Shown in pieces: positions 33,068-44,435 of a stretch of DNA of 64,000 bases. The translations under genes were made by a program, and so were the position numbers. Origin of the DNA: Macrotis lagotis (taxonomy: Eukaryota; Chordata; Mammalia; Peramelemorphia; Peramelidae); contig NC_133665.1 of assembly GCF_037893015.1 (NCBI RefSeq), positions 99,371,637 to 99,435,636 on the forward strand, given 5' to 3'. The first letter of the stretch is position 1. Every line of letters starts with the position of its first letter. Below the pieces are notes generated by a model that worked only from the letters and a program-made list of their open reading frames with translations, was not told where the DNA came from and ran no database searches.

Positions 33068-33916
33068 CTTTTATAGCAACAAAGGAAAAAAAAAAAGGGT
33101 GATACCAGGCAGTAGTATTGCTGTTCTCTCAGAAGTCAGATGCTTCTGAATTTTTCCATTTGGTCTGCTGGTACATTTCCTTAGGCCTGATAGCTGTTTG
33201 GGTTATAAAATGTTTTCAGACTGAAATCTAGGAAGACTTATATGAACTGATCCTAGGGGAAGTAAGCAGGAAAAGGGGGAAAATATACACCAGGTCTCTA
33301 ACAATGGAAAGCAAATACTGAGTAATTCTAATGACCACACTTGACCAGACCCTACAAGAATGTCCTTCCTTCCCTTCTTAGCAACAGTGGAGAACAAAGG
33401 ACTTGGAATGAGGCTTAGACTGCCAGGTTTGGTGGAGTTGCTTAGTTTTGTTAATTCTGCTTTTTCCTTCTCTCTTATAAAGGATTGCACTCTAGATGGA
33501 GGATTGGGAAATAATATATTGGGAAATAAATGGGATGGAAGAACCAAAGAGGTCAATATAGTTTTTAAAAGAAAAAGAAAAATAACAACAAAATTCCATC
33601 TGATTCCCCTAGGGTGTCATGAGGTCTTTTTGAGGGTCTATTGACTTTCAGGCTTTGATATGGAGCTTGCTAGGGAGTGGGGCTATTTATGATGCTTCCT
33701 ATGATCTCTTTCTGCTCACCAGGATTGGGGCACTAGCGAGCACCAATCATCATCCTGTTTTCTCCTTTGTTAACAAGTATAGATGCACAATAATAATAAA
33801 TATAACTAATGACCATTACTATCAAATCTTTGCTAACATTATTTATTAATCATTAATTGCTTGAAACTAAATTGAGGCTTTTGGCAACCCTTTTCCAGTC
33901 CTTAATATCCCAATTG

Positions 33917-34150
33917 GGTGGAGCTAGGTGACATAACAGATAGAATGTTAGATCTGGTACAAGAAGATCTGAATTCAAATTCAGTCTCAGACACTAATGA
34001 GCTTTGTGACCCTGGGATAGTCACTTAGCCATTTAGCCTCAGGTTTTCTCATCTGCAAAATGAGGATAATCAGAGCACCTCCCTTTCAGGGTTGTTGTGA
34101 GGATGATATAATGTGAGAATTGTATAGTGTTGTAAATCTTAAATGGCAAA
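33917..34150 (+). repeat. MIR/Ther-type CORE-SINE in intron 1
   Basis: GGTGGAGCTAGGTGACATAA head, AATTCAAATTCAGTCTCAGA middle, TTGTTGTGAGGATGATATAA end. Confidence 0.75.
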
Positions 34151-34554
34151 GTGACTTAGCCATAGTCGTACTAGTAGAAAGTGAAAGAGGCAAGCTTCAA
34201 ATATAGAACCTCAGACTCCCAAACCTATGTTCTTTCCATTGCCTTAGGCTGCCCCAAAAGCTCATCAAAGGGAATCTGAGTTAACTGGATATGAGGATAT
34301 GAGAACCTGATTGGAAGGGACTGGGTGTCTAAGGGTCCAGGGAAATTCTGAGGGATTATTGGCAGTCCCAGTAATTTCTTCATTCCTTAGTGTAAATAAG
34401 GAGAATTTTACATTCCTTCTCTTCTCCACATTTTAAGTCCAGTGGATATGAATTCAGAAAAAGGAATCATGTGCAGCGAGGTGTAATGCCTTGCAGTAGA
34501 AAATGAAAAGTTAAAAATAAACAAAGCAAAACCTTCTTACTACAACTTTCAGGC

Positions 34555-34765
34555 TTTGATTGGCCTCCAATCCTGTCATGAAGGGCTCAGATTCTTTTGA
34601 GATCCAATTAAAGCCTCATCTTCTACAGTAAACCTTCCCTAACTTCTCTTAAATGCAGTGCTTTTCCTCTTTGTGTATATTTGTAGGCACATTGTCTCCC
34701 CCTTTAGATAGTAAGCATGACAAGGACTGGTAGTTGGTGGTGGTGTTGTTTTTGTCTCAGTATGA
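34555..34765 (+). repeat. L2 3'-end remnant
   Basis: CCTTCCCTAACTTCTCTTAA, GGCACATTGTCTCCCCCTTT and AGATAGTAAGCATGACAAGG fit the L2 3' UTR. Confidence 0.55.
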
Positions 34766-37123
34766 AGTGTTTCATTAATTATTGATTGATTATTTGAATA
34801 TGAACACCCCCAACAATTGACTTAGTGATTATGCTCTGAGTTCTTGTATTTGTTTTATCTATATATATTCATTATGTTTTGAGTCACTATATTTAACTGT
34901 TATATTCTGAGTTATTCTCAAACTCTTGATTAGATTTTAATCCCTGTATAACGGGCTGAGAAAAACAAGCAAATGTCACACTAGTACTGTTGCAGTGTAC
35001 AACAGTCCAATGAAGAGAGTTTTTTGATGTGGAGTCCATAACCCCTGCGGGGTTCCAACTGTACCTAGGATATTTATCAGTGATTGAACTTTGTTGAAGT
35101 CAGTTATTTCTGCTCTGGGACCCTTAGATTCCTCATCTATAGAATGGAAATAATTTTTTTTTAAATGGAGAGAATCCTGTTTGCACCACCTTCCTCATTG
35201 GTTTGTTGTGAAGAAATTGCTAAATCATTAAAATTATGGCTTCTATTTTCATAGCTGATGGGTTTCTTATTATATCATTTAAGATAGTCAGAGTCTAGAT
35301 CCTAGATTACTCACTGGCTCTGGGGAACCTGGTATTCTCATTGATCAGATTACATTTTAATAAGTTCCTTTTGAGGCTCTAGGAGCTAGAAATCTGACAT
35401 GGAAGGCAAAGTCGACCTTTCCTTTGCTATGTTCCCTTCAAAGTCTACTTTAGGAAGGGAAAAGGAAATATCAGATCCCATCCTTGGTCAGCACAATTGG
35501 TAGTAGCCTGTCTGCTTTCCCTTCCCAAAGTAGAAGGATTAATAAATTACCTTGATATCTACTCAAGCCTACATGGATGATTTGGCCTATTTGCAAGACT
35601 GGGCTAAAACTCCTGAATCCTTGGGTGTTGGCATTATTTTTTATTTGGGTTTGGGGGTAACCAGACCCAGCAAGGAATACTTACAGGAAGAGTTTTGCTT
35701 TCACACTGGTCAGGGTTCTGATTCTCTGACTTAAGGCACTTGGTTTCCTCAATGGAGATGCTCAGCAACCGGTTCCCAGACTAGGAGGGAGAGAATTGAA
35801 GGAAGCATCAAGGACAAAGGTGAGAGAAGTGAAGATGATTCTGGACAATGGGATATAGAGAAAGTTTGCCTTTGAAGACTTCCCTGGGATGCAGATCTTC
35901 CCCTCCACCCATTTTGCCCTCTCCCAGCTTCCAGGATCCAGTATTCAAACAATAAGACCTGGGTTTGAAATGCAGTTTTTCCACTTAATTCTTGTATAAG
36001 CGCTGTTCAGGCTTCTCCCCTCCTCCATTTAAGTCATTCATTGTCTAACAGTCCCCTGCTAGGAAATATGAAAATTCCTTAATTCCTCTACTGCAATGGG
36101 ACAACAGATGCCATTGAGCTAATATGTGACCTAGGTGTGTTTTAGCAGCAATTCCATGGAGACACTGACTCCACTAAAAAGAGTGATTCTAATGAAAACC
36201 ACAGTCAACACTGCCATAGGTTGTGGCTTCCACAAGCCCAACAAGTCACAGGGAAACATTTTGGGGGCAGGGATTTTTTTATTTAAATCTCATGTAGGTA
36301 GTCAAATACTCTGCCGATGGATAAGACCTGCCCCTGTGGACAGTGGTAGTCCAGGAACATTTTCCCTTCTCCCAGTATTTATTAGATTCTATTGTATTCC
36401 CAAACTACAATGATCTCTTTGGGGCTCTGGGCATTCTATTCTACTTTTCACAGTAATCCCCATTCTCTCTTTTGGTCAGACCCCACACCTTGTCACCCAT
36501 CATTCCCTTTGAAAAATTGATTGAAATAGATTGAAAACTAGATTCCCCACCTCATCCTCCAGTCCTTATGTGAAATCATGTTTCCTTTTGTCTTCCTAAA
36601 CACAACTCAAAGAGATTCAGGAAAACATGAAGAATAATATTGCATAATAGTAATGACCAATTTTGGCCTGGGAAAGGGGATGAGAAAATGCATTTCTCAT
36701 CTTTCACTGGAGAGGTAGAGGTACATAAATTTGCACACACTAGCAGATAAGACTGCCAGCAATTGGTTTTGTATAACTGTTTTCCCCTTACACTAGGCAG
36801 AGGTTGGAGAGGGATGAAGGAAATATTTCTCAGGAATTGCTGTCATGTAAAAATAAAGAAATAAATAAAACTTAAAAAAAAAACAACTGCAGTTGAAGCT
36901 AACTTCTCCCAGGAGGCTTTTCTAGGGGAGTACAGAACCACATTATTTAGCCCTAGTTCTGAGGCTTGGGGGGAAACCAAATGAATCCTCTTGAAAGGGT
37001 GCTCTGTAATGGCTTAGGAATGACTTTAAAGCACCTCTCAGGTGTGCATAGAAACTTTGACTTAGAGTCTATCCCCCAAAGTTCTTTGCTTGGGAAGATG
37101 GAGATAAGTGGGGAAGGGCTTAC

Positions 37124-37309
37124 CTGATCAGAGTGAGCTGTGGTTTTCACAATCTTGAAAAGGTAACTAATATCATTCCTTTGGTTGTAGCGATTCAGTA
37201 ATATGGTTGCAGCATCATCATCGCTCAATCTCTTCCTTTGCTGAGCAGAAAGGATTGCAATGGTCATGGCCACACAAAGTAGCAGAAGGCCTCTCTCCAG
37301 GCTCCCCAT
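37124..37309 (-). CDS. Exon 1 of a secreted cathelicidin-like precursor
   Basis: Encodes 62 residues from ATG at 37309 to a strong donor (CAG|GTAAGC), ending in phase 0. Residues 1-22 form a signal peptide: MGSLERG, a hydrophobic core, cleavage probably after LSA. Residues 23-62 contain LSDDDAATILLNRYNQRN followed by SYLFKIVK, which fits the cathelin-domain opening of cathelicidins and neutrophilic granule protein (AQ.LS...A....NQR...LYRLLEL). In those families exon 1 likewise encodes the signal plus about 37 cathelin residues in phase 0. A TATA-like element lies about 55 bp upstream. It is the only exon of this type seen in the window and feeds a 4 kb intron. Alternatives are another cystatin-superfamily secreted protein (chemerin- or latexin-like). 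Coding status is fairly secure; the family is an inference. Confidence 0.6.
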
Positions 37310-37360
37310 GTTTTCTCACCTTAGTTTGTTTCAAGTCTGTCTCTCTTTCAAAGATGCTCT

Positions 37361-37368
37361 TTTAAAAG
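37361..37368 (-). promoter_or_regulatory. TATA-like box upstream of exon 1
   Basis: Reading the minus strand, CTTTTAAAAG sits about 50-60 bp before the exon 1 ATG. That is suitable for a start site around 37330-37340 and a short 5' leader of roughly 25-30 nt. It follows a GC-richer CCCTCCCAGGG stretch. The placement fits a compact secretory gene promoter; no other elements are claimed. Confidence 0.4.
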
Positions 37369-37399
37369 CCCTGGGAGGGCTGGTGAGGGCAGGTCATAT

Positions 37400-38125
37400 G
37401 TTTTAATCTGTGGCTCTCTTTCTCCATAACACATTGCCTAATCTACTGGCAATGAGGAAGGAGATACCTTTTGCAAAAACTTCAGTGACACAAGTCCTCT
37501 CACCTTGATGGAGTCACAGGGGCTGCTGGGAGGTTGAGACAGGGGCAGAGAAGCTTATTTATTATCTTTGCCTGGGAGGTAAGCAAAAATCTTGAAGTCT
37601 GGAAAAAGTCCTGTGCTTCAGAGTCCCCAAATGAATTACTCTGCCATAGTTTTAGGATTCGCAGGGTTCTTACAAGTATCAGTTGTCTTCTGGTGTTCCA
37701 ACTGGTAAGTGAGAATGTAAGCTGGTAGAATGTCACCTCAGAGGGACTGATACATCTTGAAGGTCATTTTTAATGTCCTTGCTTCTCTTCTCACAGATGT
37801 ACAGTGCACTGACTTCTTTCTCACAAAAATTGGGGGCAGGGACAGGGTCAGTATCAAATGCTGAAAAAGCTTTGAACTCAAAATTAAGAAACCCATTAAA
37901 TTCTTTTCCTGGTTCTTCCACTGACTATGCAGTCTTAGACATTCCCTCTTTTTCTCTGGTCCCTCTCCTGGTCCAATGGAGATAACTTTATATTGATATT
38001 CAATAACTTTTATTCTATGAACCCTTTTCAAAAACAACAAAAAACAAATTATGAAGCTTCAGGGTAATTTAGCATACTACTCATAATATTGTTATGAGTA
38101 TGTAGACAATTATGATATAATATAG
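37400..38125. other. Upstream flank of the gene; nothing recognised
   Basis: No repeat that I recognise and no convincing exon. Short overlapping open frames on both strands look like chance. It could hold distal regulatory sequence. Confidence 0.4.
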
Positions 38126-38130
38126 ACAAT

Positions 38131-38134
38131 AATC

Positions 38135-38170
<36 letters not shown>

Positions 38171-38364
38171 AGATTTTTTTTTTTTGCAAGGCAATGGGGT
38201 TAAATGGCTTGCCCAAGGCCACACAGCTAGGTAATTATATTAAGTGTCTGAGGCCAGATTTGAACTCAAGTACTACCTGACTCCAGGGCCAGTGTTCTAT
38301 CCACTGCACCACCTAGCCACCTCAGTAATTGTAATATATATATATATAATATATATATATATGT
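38131..38364 (+). repeat. (TA)n microsatellite interrupted by a SINE
   Basis: TA repeats at 38131-38167 and again at 38331-38364 flank a minus-strand SINE (38170-38324). The SINE inserted into the microsatellite. Confidence 0.85.
38170..38324 (-). repeat. Marsupial SINE inside (TA)n
   Basis: Full length, TTTTTGCAAGGCAATGGGGT to CACCACCTAGCCACC. Confidence 0.9.
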
Positions 38365-38711
38365 ATTAAGGCTCCAAATTAAAATTTATGTTACATAATT
38401 ATAATTTTGAAATTTGAAATTTTATTCTCTTCTATTTCTGAAAATTTTAAATATAATGTTATGAAATTATTGTGAATACCCTATGGAAACATTCTGGAAG
38501 ATTTTTAAAAAAAGTAATCCAGCAAGATCTCATTATTTATAAGATTTCATATTAATTATTAAGTATTATTCACAAGATTTCATATTGAATTTCTTTAATA
38601 TGCAAAATTTCACAAATATAAGTAGCATTTTTAATGAAATAAATTACAACTTGGAAGATATTCAGCATATTATATCAATTATATGTATATCAATATGGGC
38701 TTTATTTATTT

Positions 38712-38864
38712 ATTTGTTTAGGTTTTTGCAAGGCAAATGGGGTTAAGTGGCTTGTTCAAGGCCACATAGCTAGGTAATTATTAAGTGTCTGAAACCAGAT
38801 TTGAACCCAGGTACTCCTGACTTCAGGGCTGGTGCTTTATCCATTATGCCACCTAGCCGCCCCT
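38712..38864 (-). repeat. Marsupial SINE
   Basis: Full length, GGTTTTTGCAAGGCAAATGG to CCACCTAGCCGCCCC. Confidence 0.92.
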
Positions 38865-39027
38865 TGGGACTTTTTTTATATAAACAAAGGAGATTGGCAA
38901 TATTTGGCTTACCACCAAGCAAATAAGATTTTAAATAATTTAACATAGATTTTATTTCTGTATTTTTGATGTAAAGGAAAAATAAGTGAAAATACTTTCT
39001 CATATGGCTTGTTCATCCTTCATTCTT

Positions 39028-39184
39028 TTTTTTTTTTTAGTTTTTTTGCAAGGCAAATGGGGTTAAGTGGCTTGCCCAAGGCCACACAGCTAGGTAATTA
39101 TTAAGTGTCTGAAACCAGATTTGAACTCAGGTACTACTGATTCTAGGGCGGGTACTCTATCCACTAGTGCCACCTAGCCACCCC
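39028..39184 (-). repeat. Marsupial SINE with 14-bp target repeats
   Basis: CATCCTTCATTCTT at 39014-39027 and 39185-39198. Confidence 0.93.
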
Positions 39185-39309
39185 CATCCTTCATTCTTGA
39201 AGAGTAATGACATCAGGAAGGTAACGTGTAGAATTGCTCGTGAACTGAATTTAAATGAGGCAGAGCTACCCAAAGTCATGAGACTAACAACTCTATGCCA
39301 CTCTTTTTT

Positions 39310-39490
39310 ATTGTTTTTTGAATTTTACAATTTACCTCCCAATCTTGCTTCCCTCCCCAAGGCAGTTTGATAGTCTTTACGTTTCCATGCTATAAATTGA
39401 TCAAAATTGAATGTGTTGAGAGAGAAATCATATCCTTAAGGAAAAAATAAAATGTAAGAGATAGCAAAATTTCATAACAAGATAACTTTC
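39310..39490 (-). mobile_element. L1 3'-end fragment
   Basis: TTTTACAATTTACCTCCCAA, CTTGCTTCCCTCCCC and CATGCTATAAATTGATCAAA match the 5.44 and 56.46 kb 3' ends. Confidence 0.6.
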
Positions 39491-39611
39491 TGTGTTACTC
39501 TTAAATCCAATTCACTCAATAGCCAGGACATGCAAATATGTGGTAGAAAATGGTAGGAGAATTTCACAAGTCCTTTTTATGGACATTTATTATTTTTAGC
39601 TAAGAATTTTT

Positions 39612-39767
39612 GTTTTGTTTTGTTTAGATTTTTCAAGGCAATGGGATTAAGTGGCTTGCCCAAGGCCACATGGCTAGGTAATTATTAAGTGTCTGAGGCC
39701 CGGTTTGAACTCAGGTACTCCTGACTCCAAGGCCAGTGCTCTGTCCACTGCACCACCTAGCCTCCCC
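39612..39767 (-). repeat. Marsupial SINE with 16-bp target repeats
   Basis: TTAGCTAAGAATTTTT at 39596-39611 and 39768-39783. Confidence 0.93.
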
Positions 39768-39783
39768 TTAGCTAAGAATTTTT

Positions 39784-40386
39784 AAGTCAATCAATGTCCA
39801 AAACTCATTTATATGCCAATTTGTATTCTTTTTTCATCCTTTGTCAATAAGTCAGTCAGAGATATAAAAGACATATCAAATAGTTTACAAATCCAGTGTA
39901 ATTTATTAGAAGCTTGAAAAAAATTCATTGAAAGTCAGTTCTAAAATTTTCAGATGATCAATTATATCTTTCTTGATAACCTGATCCAAAGATACTTCAT
40001 TTTCTAATAAGAAATTATACAATGTCACCAAGAAATTATGTAAAGCTATGTAACTATTCTCAATTTTGAAGTTCCAAACTTTAGTTTCTTGCTAATATTT
40101 TAAACTTTGTCTTGAAAAGTCAGTTTGTTTTTCTTTGCACCTGGGAATGATGTATTGAGTTTGTTAATTTTTGAATTTTTGAAAAAATGTCATCTAAACA
40201 TATTAATCTTAGTAGACACATCACTTTACTTGTCCATTCACTCAGCTGAAAAGTTGGTGAAGAAGACAATGAACTCTTCTCTTAATCAAATGAACTGCCA
40301 AAGGGAAGCAAGTAAAAGAAACATGCTTGTTGCCCATCTTTCTAAGATAGCAATCAATTAAGAGCTAGTGGTATTCAATTTCAAAA
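39784..40386. other. No gene seen; unassigned sequence
   Basis: AT-rich, no recognised repeat; the longest open frame (78 codons) has no family resemblance. Confidence 0.45.
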
Positions 40387-40402
40387 AAATTGAACTATTT
40401 TA

Positions 40403-42328
40403 TTTTATTTTATTTTTATTCTTAAGGAGTTTTTATTGGTCATCAGCAAAGTTCCTTGTCTGCTTAGGGAACTGAGAATCTTCTCAGCAGAGAGGGCCCA
40501 GGATTAGAGTATTGGGGCACACTGGTGAAGATTGGAAGATCTTAAGAGAGATGACTCAAGGGTGTGGGCAAGGTGGAAAGGTGGGGCAATCAAATTATTA
40601 TCTTCAGGATAATATGATCATCTTCATGATCTCCAATGGGGAAACTCAGGTCTAAAAACCTCACCTGAGGTTACAATGACTGCAAATTAATGGAAAGATC
40701 AGTCTTCTGAATTGTAGTTCCAAGTTCTTTCTTTTTAGTGTTTTTTAAGAATTCCATAGCATGTGAAGCAACTCTAGGAACAAGTACAATGTGTACTTTT
40801 ATAATACACTTTCTCTAATACAATAATTGCTACAACCTTAAAAGAAGTGAAGTCAACTGGAGTTTATGTGAAAATTTTTCATTTTTTAATGAAAAACAGG
40901 CTTAATGCATAATTTACATGCAGATAAGCAGAAGCCACAAAGAGAAGTTATAGGGCAGGAGCTGGGAGAAGAGAGTTTAATACAAATAAACTCTCTTATT
41001 AAATAAAAGTTGTACTTATATGATATATAGTAAACTATCCAACTTCCAAATGTAGTATAAAACTAGGGAAATATGTCCAAATAGTCTTCAAAACTTTTAT
41101 CATCCTCAGAAAGGATCAGCAACATTCATGGGCATTTCATCAATTTGAGTTGAATAGTATTGTTCGATATCTCTGAGAATATGAATGCCATCATTCTTTA
41201 CAAAATTAATTGCTACATCCTTTCGACATATTGATCAGATCACCTAATTTTGTGTATGTATAATTCTCTGTTATTCAGTAAGTCATAGTTAATGGTAAGA
41301 GAAACTTGAGGAACATCTAATCCTCTGGCCCAGACATCTGTGGAAATGAAGTACTCGGCTTGCACCACATCTAAACGCTTTCATGATAGACTCTCTTTTT
41401 TGGGGCATGTCTCCATGCATTGATGAAGTTGGCTTCTCTCATTTTCTCAGTCAGCCAGTCTACCTTCCTCTTGGTATTACAAAAGATGACTGCTTGAGTG
41501 ATGGTCAAGGTATGATAAAGATCACACAAAGTGTCAAATTTCCATTCTTCCTTTTCCACTGCCACAAAAACTGTTTGATTCTTTTGAGAGTCAATTCATC
41601 ACATTTTATCAAGATGCAAATTGGATCAGTCATGAATTTATTGGTAATTTCTAAAATCTCATGAGGCAATGTGGCACTGGATAAAAACCACCTGGGTAGC
41701 TGGAGGCAGGTATCTGTACACATTGTACATTTGTTCCTTGAATCCTTTATAAGCATTTCATCAGCTTCATCCAAAACCAACACCTTGATAGCATGGGTTC
41801 TTAAACTTCTTCAACAAATCATATCAAATACACGACCTCATGTATCAGCAACAACATGCTGCCCATACATAATCTGGTTTCCTAATATCTTCACCAACAT
41901 TTGTCCCCCCAATACAAGCATGACATTCATTACCAAGAGTAAGAAGCCCCTTTTCAATTTGTACTGCTAATTCCCTGGTTGGGGCTAAGATCAAAGCTTG
42001 GATTTCTCAAACCTGAATATCCAAATACTGAAGAACTGAAATGCTAAATGTTGCTGTTTTGTCTGTACCAGACTGAGAATGTGCATTGACACCTCTTCCT
42101 TTAATAATTTGATAGCATGCTGTTGGATAGCTGATGGTTTTTCACACCTGCCTCACAGCAGGTCCTCCCACAAACCCATCGTGTCAAAGGTGAGGGTCAT
42201 GTTCACCTCTTCATTGGTCTCAAATGCCACTTTGGTCATGTCTTCCTCCTTTAGCAGCCACTTCTGTGTAGAGCCTGAAGTAGCCATCCTGGCTGTTGCA
42301 GCCATACTATCTGGGAAGCAGGAAAAAG
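40403..42328 (-). mobile_element. Whole EIF4A3 retrocopy insertion with 16-bp target duplication
   Basis: Identical 16-bp repeats AAATTGAACTATTTTA lie at 40387-40402 and 42329-42344, marking an L1-type insertion. Inside are about 23 bp of 5' leader, the coding part, about 680 bp of 3' UTR and an A-rich tail (AATAAAAATAAAATAAAATA on the minus strand) next to the lower repeat. The uncorrupted target repeat suggests moderate age. Confidence 0.85.
41106..42305 (-). pseudogene. EIF4A3P: Processed EIF4A3 pseudogene (coding part)
   Basis: The minus strand encodes a broken but unmistakable copy of the DEAD-box helicase eIF4A3: start [15 protein letters not shown], then [13 protein letters not shown], the DEAD box in [11 protein letters not shown], the SAT motif region in [40 protein letters not shown] and an end reading [11 protein letters not shown]. 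All exon boundaries of the parent are absent, so it is a retrocopy. The span is 1200 bp against about 1236 bp for an intact 411-codon gene, with several frameshifts and stops and a damaged stretch in the middle (around 41.35-41.4 kb). It is not expected to be functional. Confidence 0.93.
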
Positions 42329-42344
42329 AAATTGAACTATTTTA

Positions 42345-42860
42345 ACAGCATCATATTATGTCCTGTTAGGTTGTTGTGGCATGCTCTTGATGCTAACCTT
42401 GTTTATATATGCTGCAGTCTGTCCATGCTGTAGATGTGTTCATTTTTTAATGGATGAAACAGGATTCCAATATTTCTTATTTGTTTTGTTCTATCTGTGT
42501 GAATTCTACATGAGGTCAAAATAATTTATTTTCCTAGAATGTATGAATTAATTAGATTAAAAGTATCTTCCCCAGTGTGACAAAATAGCATATTCTCATT
42601 TTACCATTGTATAGATTTCTTACAAATATAATTAAAATGGCTAGGTTGTATATCTAATTTCAAAATATAAATGTCACTTAAAAACTTTCTATAATCACTG
42701 ATTCAGCATCATTGGACATATCTTATATCTGTGAAAATTTGATGCTGTTAGACTTTGATATTTTCTCTAACTTCTTAATGGAATCATCTCCAAAAATGAC
42801 CGTTGCTTTGGTACTTGGGAAAATTAATTTTTCTGAAATGATATGAGCTTAGGGTGAAGG
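42345..42860. other. No gene seen; unassigned sequence
   Basis: AT-rich stretch following the EIF4A3 retrocopy; no repeat recognised. Confidence 0.45.
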
Positions 42861-42865
42861 AGGTG

Positions 42866-43060
42866 GTGAAATAGAGTGTGAAGTTTGAAGTCAGGAGGAC
42901 TTCACTTGATGTCACTTAATGTCTGTTTGCCTCAGTTTCCTTAACTGTAAAATGAGCATCCTGTGGAAGTAAATGGCAAACCTCTCTAGTATCTTTGCCA
43001 AGAAAAACCCATATAATGTTGCCTTGAAGATTTAGGCATGATTAAATGACAATAACAAAA
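42866..43060 (+). repeat. MAR1-type SINE, partial
   Basis: GAAGTCAGGAGGACTTCACT, CCTTAACTGTAAAATGAGCA, AAGTAAATGGCAAACCTCTC and TATCTTTGCCAAGAAAAACC. An internal segment is missing. Confidence 0.7.
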
Positions 43061-43645
43061 TGTGAGCTCTCCTATTTTTTGAAATTTTATAGTTTACATG
43101 AAAATTTTAATTGCTTTTCTAATTTTTTGTTTTAAAAGAAATAAATGAATCAACATTGTGTGTTTTCAAATCTTGCTCTTTCAACTTAAAAAAAACCAAC
43201 AGACCTGTCTTCATAACTTTCATGTTTGATTATAATTGTAGACACAAAATGAAGTTTAAAATTGCCATTTTTCAAGAACTTCTCCAAATGTTATACATTG
43301 CAATCATGGATTGTCATTATCATATCTCCAAGAAATCAAAAAGTAATTTTAATGTATTCTTCATTATACCTCTTTTTTTTACACTCATTCAATTTATCCT
43401 GAACATCTTTGTTTATTATTTCAGAATTGTGACAGAGTAAATGATTTTTTACTAATTTTCTTGTGGCAATATGTTGAATCTGAATGAAATTTTTGAGATT
43501 TTTTAACAATTGTTTCAACATTATTTTTTCACACTTCCATTCTTTATACCATGATCTGTTGCTACTCCTATAATTTAGTTTTCTATTTTTATATTCAATT
43601 CTCCTTAAGCATATAAAACAATACTGTGTCAATATAATTGTTTCT
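43061..43645. other. No gene seen; unassigned AT-rich sequence
   Basis: Open frames of 94 and 119 codons on opposite strands overlap here; both are compositionally AT-rich, unlike any known domain, and probably chance. Confidence 0.45.
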
Positions 43646-43649
43646 TTTT

Positions 43650-43790
43650 GCTTTTTTTTGCAAGGCAATGAAATTAAGTGACTTGCCAAGGTCATACAGT
43701 TAGGTAATTATTAAGTGTCTGAGGTTGGATTTGAACTCAAGTCCAGACTCCATGACTGGTGCTCTATCCACTGTGCCACCAAGCTGCCCT
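43650..43790 (-). repeat. Marsupial SINE
   Basis: GCAAGGCAATGAAATTAAGT to TGCCACCAAGCTGCCC; a short deletion in the middle. Confidence 0.88.
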
Positions 43791-43800
43791 AAATGTGCAT

Positions 43801-43951
43801 TTTTTTTTGGTTTTTGCAAGGCAAATGGGGTTAAGTGACTTGCCCAAGGCCACACAGCTAGGTAATTATTAAGTGTCTGAGTTCAGATTTGAACTCAGGT
43901 ACTCCTGACTCCAGGGCCGGTGCTCTATCCACTGTGCCACCTAGCCACCCC
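43801..43951 (-). repeat. Marsupial SINE adjoining the previous one
   Basis: Full length; AATGTGC flanks both sides. Confidence 0.92.
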
Positions 43952-44152
43952 AATGTGCTTTTCTTTAAAAAAAACTATTTTTAAAAACAAGCAGACATTG
44001 TGATACTTTTCCAAACATAAACATTGCCATTGTCAATATACTTAAATTCTGGAAGATCTGATTATCTAATCAATTGATGGAAAAGTTGATTATGCTACAA
44101 AATGTCCACCATTTATTAAGTATAATTTTGTTATTGAAATATAAATTATTAT

Positions 44153-44435
44153 TAGGAAGCTTTTGGCATAGTGGATAGAGCCTTGGGGCTGGAATCAGAA
44201 AAACTTGAGTTCAAATGCAACCTCAGACACTTCCTGGCTATGTGACTCTGGATACTTTTTTACTCAACCTTTGTTTATCTCAGTTTCCTCATCTATATAA
44301 TGGGAATAATAATAGTATCTACCTCATTGGGTTGTTATCAGAATCAAATGAGTTCACATTTATAAAAATGTTTAGTATAGTGCCTCAGACATAGAAGAAG
44401 CTATATAAACACTTGTTCCCATTTCCTCCCTTTCC
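44153..44435 (+). repeat. MIR/Ther-type CORE-SINE
   Basis: GGCATAGTGGATAGAGCCTT, TGAGTTCAAATGCAACCTCA, GTTTATCTCAGTTTCCTCAT and a tail ending GCTATATAAACACTTGTTCC. Confidence 0.8.

Larger units (their letters stand above)
20290..33850 (+). repeat. Segmental duplication, copy 1
   Basis: Matches 53400-63840 in the same order and orientation. Shared landmarks are: GGTTATTTCTA and AATATCCTTGGGAT (20.37-20.47); a long CR1/L3-like stretch (20.66-21.3); an old L1 end (22.1); a MAR1 SINE (25.59); an L1 3' stretch (25.84-26.1); a MIR SINE (27.57); a pyrimidine tract (27.79); the exon-4 region with poly(A); the cassette intron; and exon 2. Copy 1 was later interrupted by an L1 and an LTR-like insertion (22.2-24.65 kb), an L2 region, and the cassette triplication. 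Confidence 0.7.
33068..37123 (-). other. Intron 1 of the cathelicidin-like gene
   Basis: About 4 kb between the exon 1 donor and the candidate exon 2 acceptor. It holds a MIR/Ther-type SINE (33.9-34.15 kb), an old MIR fragment (34.14-34.25 kb) and an L2 3' end (34.55-34.76 kb). The remainder, 34.8-37.1 kb, shows no recognisable repeat or further exon. This is long for a cathelicidin intron. Confidence 0.4.

Noticed and set aside
33203-33644. 117- and 94-codon frames near exon 2
   Set aside because: The equivalent region in copy 2 is homologous but the frames are not conserved, so they are not coding.
36953-37123. Extension of the exon 1 frame past the donor (118 codons in total)
   Set aside because: A strong CAG|GTAAGC donor at residue 62 and loss of cathelin-like pattern after it favour splicing.
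41383-41970. Plus-strand frames of 93-99 codons
   Set aside because: Antisense shadows of the EIF4A3 retrocopy.
43156-43695. 94- and 119-codon frames on opposite strands
   Set aside because: AT-rich chance frames without domain resemblance or splice context; the second runs into a SINE.
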